A stretch of DNA of 64,000 bases from Trichuris trichiura. Its lineage: Eukaryota; Nematoda; Enoplea; Trichinellida; Trichuridae. The DNA lies in assembly GCA_037903355.1 (NCBI GenBank), contig JBAJFE010000017.1, positions 124,001 to 188,000 of the forward strand, read 5' to 3'. A program made the translations under genes and the position numbers. Shown one piece after another: positions 61,377 through 64,000 of the stretch (position 1 is the stretch's first letter; each line of letters starts with the position of its first letter). The notes below the pieces were generated by a model. The model made no database searches and was not told the DNA's origin. It was given only the letters and a program-made list of their open reading frames with translations.

Positions 61377-62019
61377 TTATTTATTAACATTGACGATCAG
61401 CTTTTCTTTGCTAGGTTCAGCTATATCCATTCCGGTTTTTGACGCTTCAGTGAACGTGCCTTCTTCAACGAGCTTGTTGATTCCTGCAGCCCACATTTTC
61501 CGTGCTTGTTTCAGTATTTCTCTGCAATAATTTTCGACTTCGCGTATCATAGGAAAACTACTAGTAGTTAGCTGCAGCACTATGTTGACGTATTAATCCT
61601 TTGATGGGAAGTGTTAGTCATCACCCTGGCGAGCAGTAGACGGCAACAACGACTCTGTTTCTCTTTTGCCATTCGAATAGTTTTATAATGAACAGGCAGC
61701 AGATCAAAATTGATGCGGTTGAATTAGGAACAAGACTGGCTCCTCAACTTTGTCTTTAAAGTCGAAATCTTGATCCGCAATAGACGATTAATCATTAGTG
61801 ACAAAAGAAGGTATTCGATCTTTTTGGCAGTCTTTTCTTCCACTCAATAAATATTCCAGTTTTGACCAAACGTTGTAGTTTCCCGCTTGCAAGTTTGCCA
61901 TCTGCCGCGAAATTGAAGAGACAACGCTTAAAGGGAAATAGCAGCATCGGCGGGTGGACATTGCCTGTTGCAAAGTTGCCTTTGCAAAGGACGTCACTTA
62001 AAACTTGGTCGTCTGACAT
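61377..62019 (-). other. Possible minus-strand 3' exons of an unrecognised gene
   Basis: Minus-strand 61580-61377 reads REVENYCREILKQARKMWAA, then an acidic/basic stretch ending LIVNVNK and a stop. It is rich in charged residues and unlike random AT-rich sequence. Upstream on the same strand, near 61770, one frame reads ADQDFDFKDKVEEPVLFLIQ, and 62019-61795 is open (MSDDQVLSDVLCKGNFATGN...). Splice joins were not resolved and no family is recognised. Confidence 0.25.
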
Positions 62020-64000
62020 GTTTATCAGTTGACGACATTTGAAACCCTGTTTGGCTAAGGGTACATTTTATCGGTTGACAAAAATTTTCAACAAAGGAAA
62101 CGGTGGAGAAGAAAACAGGTAATTTGCCGGCTGGCATGCGCGCGCCTTCCGACTACGCCTTCGCTGACAGATAGAGCGATCATCTTGCGCGCTTTTTAAA
62201 AGCGCGGCGACTCGATGAAGAAAATGGACGAACGACTGGTGGCGCAGCTTGCGGGACGATCTTTGCATGGTCCATTTCCTGTTGCTACTTTCGGCCATTT
62301 GCCAATCCTGTTCATTAGGCAATAGGGGAAAAGAGGTGCGCTGTTGCCGCATTGCTATTTCGATTCTCCCACGCTCCATTCCGATAAAAGTGCTCGGCTA
62401 CGTGCAGTACTGCGAAAATACTGACCAGCCTATTGAACTTAGTCATCTTTTTAATCTTTCGCGCAAAAACGTAGCAGTAGGGCGCAGCTGTAGAACTGAC
62501 GGGTGTCTGCATAATGTCGTGGCATGATAAGTTATATGCTTAAATTCTTTTTGCTCTGAATGGCCATACATAGGAAAATGAGTACGAGGATGATGGAAGC
62601 CCATTTTATCTGCTGAACAGAAGAGTAAACTCGTGCTTATATGCACCTCCAATTCAGATTAGTGGTGAGTTTCTCTTCTCTTCGCTTAACTTTAAATACG
62701 CTTATATGACTGATAAAATAATGCTTAGTTCTCAGCCACGGAATGCATAAATAAACCAAAATGACTGCTGTACAGAGATTTACAACGACATCAATAACTT
62801 CGGCGATGTTTGACCCAAGAATTATGGCGGGCAGCTCAATTGGAAGTTTCTTAGTTCAAGGGAGGCTGCCGTTATCGCAAACCAATGCCGTCCTGCGTGA
62901 AAGTTGGTTTTCTAACGATAATATCGGTAAGGTGAACGGCGTGACCCTACTGACCGCCAGATGGAGCAGACCAAATTAATGGAAAAAGAAGCCGCATCGT
63001 TCAGCCGCTCGCCCGACGAACTTGACCGTTTCGACGCCCTTATCTTGACGATTTTCTCAGATACTTTTCCGTCCCATTAAGGTCAGCAAAACTTGTTTTG
63101 CCGCTGCCTCAGATGAAACTTAAGTTCTAAGGGTGCAGTGAGCTGTTCGGACGCAGACGAACAAATCGTTACTAGACTACGCCAGACTTAGGCAAACTAC
63201 CCGCCGACTGCAATTAACCCATTTGGGCTGAACCGGGAGTCGTAGCTAACTATACATACAGCCAGCCGGCGAAATGACACTGAAGAAGTTTCCCTTTTGA
63301 CGCACGCAAAATTAACCAGTGTAATTGTGTGGGAACTTCCTATGCGTAATGTAGGCTCTATAAGCTGCTCTACTGTACGTTCCAAGTTATTACGTCCGCT
63401 TAGCCTTAGTTAATTACGATGTGTTAAAAATGCAAATATTAGCTTAACTGTTTTGCTCAGCTAATCCAGCGTAATACTAGACGCTGAACCTCTATAGTTA
63501 AAATATCCGCCAGAAAATGTGGCATACAGTGAAATGTAGTTAAATCCGAATTCTAAAGGGCAGATTGTCAAGCTTTCCTCCGAAAACGGTCCGGTAGCGA
63601 CCTGGAATCTTTTTATTTCCTCACTGAGTTATCCTCTAAGAAATGTGAGTAGGAAAAATAGCTTTTTAGTGAGCATCCAAATTTTAAAAGTTCATTAAGG
63701 AAATGTTAAGCCTCCGATAATTCATCCTCTGAACATGGAGGGAGACTTGTCAGGCCGCAGCCAAAACAGGTACCCAATAAAAGAAGGCAAAGTGCGTACT
63801 ATTTTAACTGGTAGTGCTTTCAGAATTCCCCCTTTTCCTATCTTCAACTTTAAAAGCGCCATAGTAGACATTTTATTTCGTTTTATAGCTATCTGCCTTC
63901 CGGCCAGCCTTCTTCCATACTTCGGTGACTTTGAAGTACCCAAAAAAGAGTTGTTTCGATAATGAACACTGATGGCATGCGAGTTTTAGTACTTAGTATC
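62020..64000. other. Region without a recognised gene
   Basis: A plus-strand open frame from ATG 62267 to 62527 begins like a signal peptide (MVHFLLLLSAICQSCS) and has seven further Cys, but no domain or splice partner is clear. Open frames at 62761-62979 and 63735-63962 show no motif. Confidence 0.4.

Noticed and set aside
1..64000. CRISPR arrays, rRNA genes, bacterial operons, reverse transcriptase or transposase genes
   Set aside because: None seen on either strand. The repeats present are microsatellites and inverted repeats without encoded proteins.

Overview
This window looks like nuclear DNA of an animal, most likely a nematode. The genes are split into many short exons, separated by compact introns (often 45-70 bp, GT...AG, with TTTTAG or TTTCAG acceptors) and a few very long ones. 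There are no operon-like bacterial arrays and no rRNA. The mix of a nematode/vertebrate-type phospholipase C-epsilon, a KChIP-like calcium sensor and a secreted CAP (SCP/TAPS) protein fits a nematode. A clade I (Trichuris/Trichinella-like) species is my guess; the sequence does not prove it.

Four genes can be reconstructed, all on the + strand. (1) 79-15631: the 3' part of a phospholipase C-epsilon gene, 18 exons and about 1654 residues in this window, running RasGEF tail, PH, EF-like, X, acidic linker, Y, C2, RA1, RA2. Its 5' end lies outside the window. (2) 16883-37758: a KChIP/calsenilin-like neuronal calcium sensor. Two alternative first exons (16883-17072 and 26009-26156) lie 19.3 kb and 10.2 kb upstream of a shared five-exon core (36336-37758). 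(3) 38879-48611: listerin (LTN1), the ribosome-quality-control E3 ubiquitin ligase, about 26 exons and 1639 residues with a C-terminal RING. (4) 51570-54709: a secreted CAP-domain protein, four exons and 213 residues, with a degenerate CAP cavity.

The remaining sequence is mostly introns and intergenic DNA rich in (ATT)n microsatellites and fold-back sequences. These include a perfect 45-bp-arm palindrome (4457-4548), a roughly 153-bp-arm inverted repeat inside a listerin intron that carries a hammerhead-ribozyme-like core in each arm (42541-43024), and a dispersed element sharing the core GGAACCTGCATTT. From 54.7 kb to the end no gene is recognised, although several open segments with good splice acceptors look coding on one or both strands.

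The four genes act in separate processes: phosphoinositide/Ras-Rap signalling, Ca2+-dependent modulation of K+ channels, ubiquitination of stalled nascent chains, and secretion. There is no sign that they form one pathway. The shared strand is the only layout regularity.
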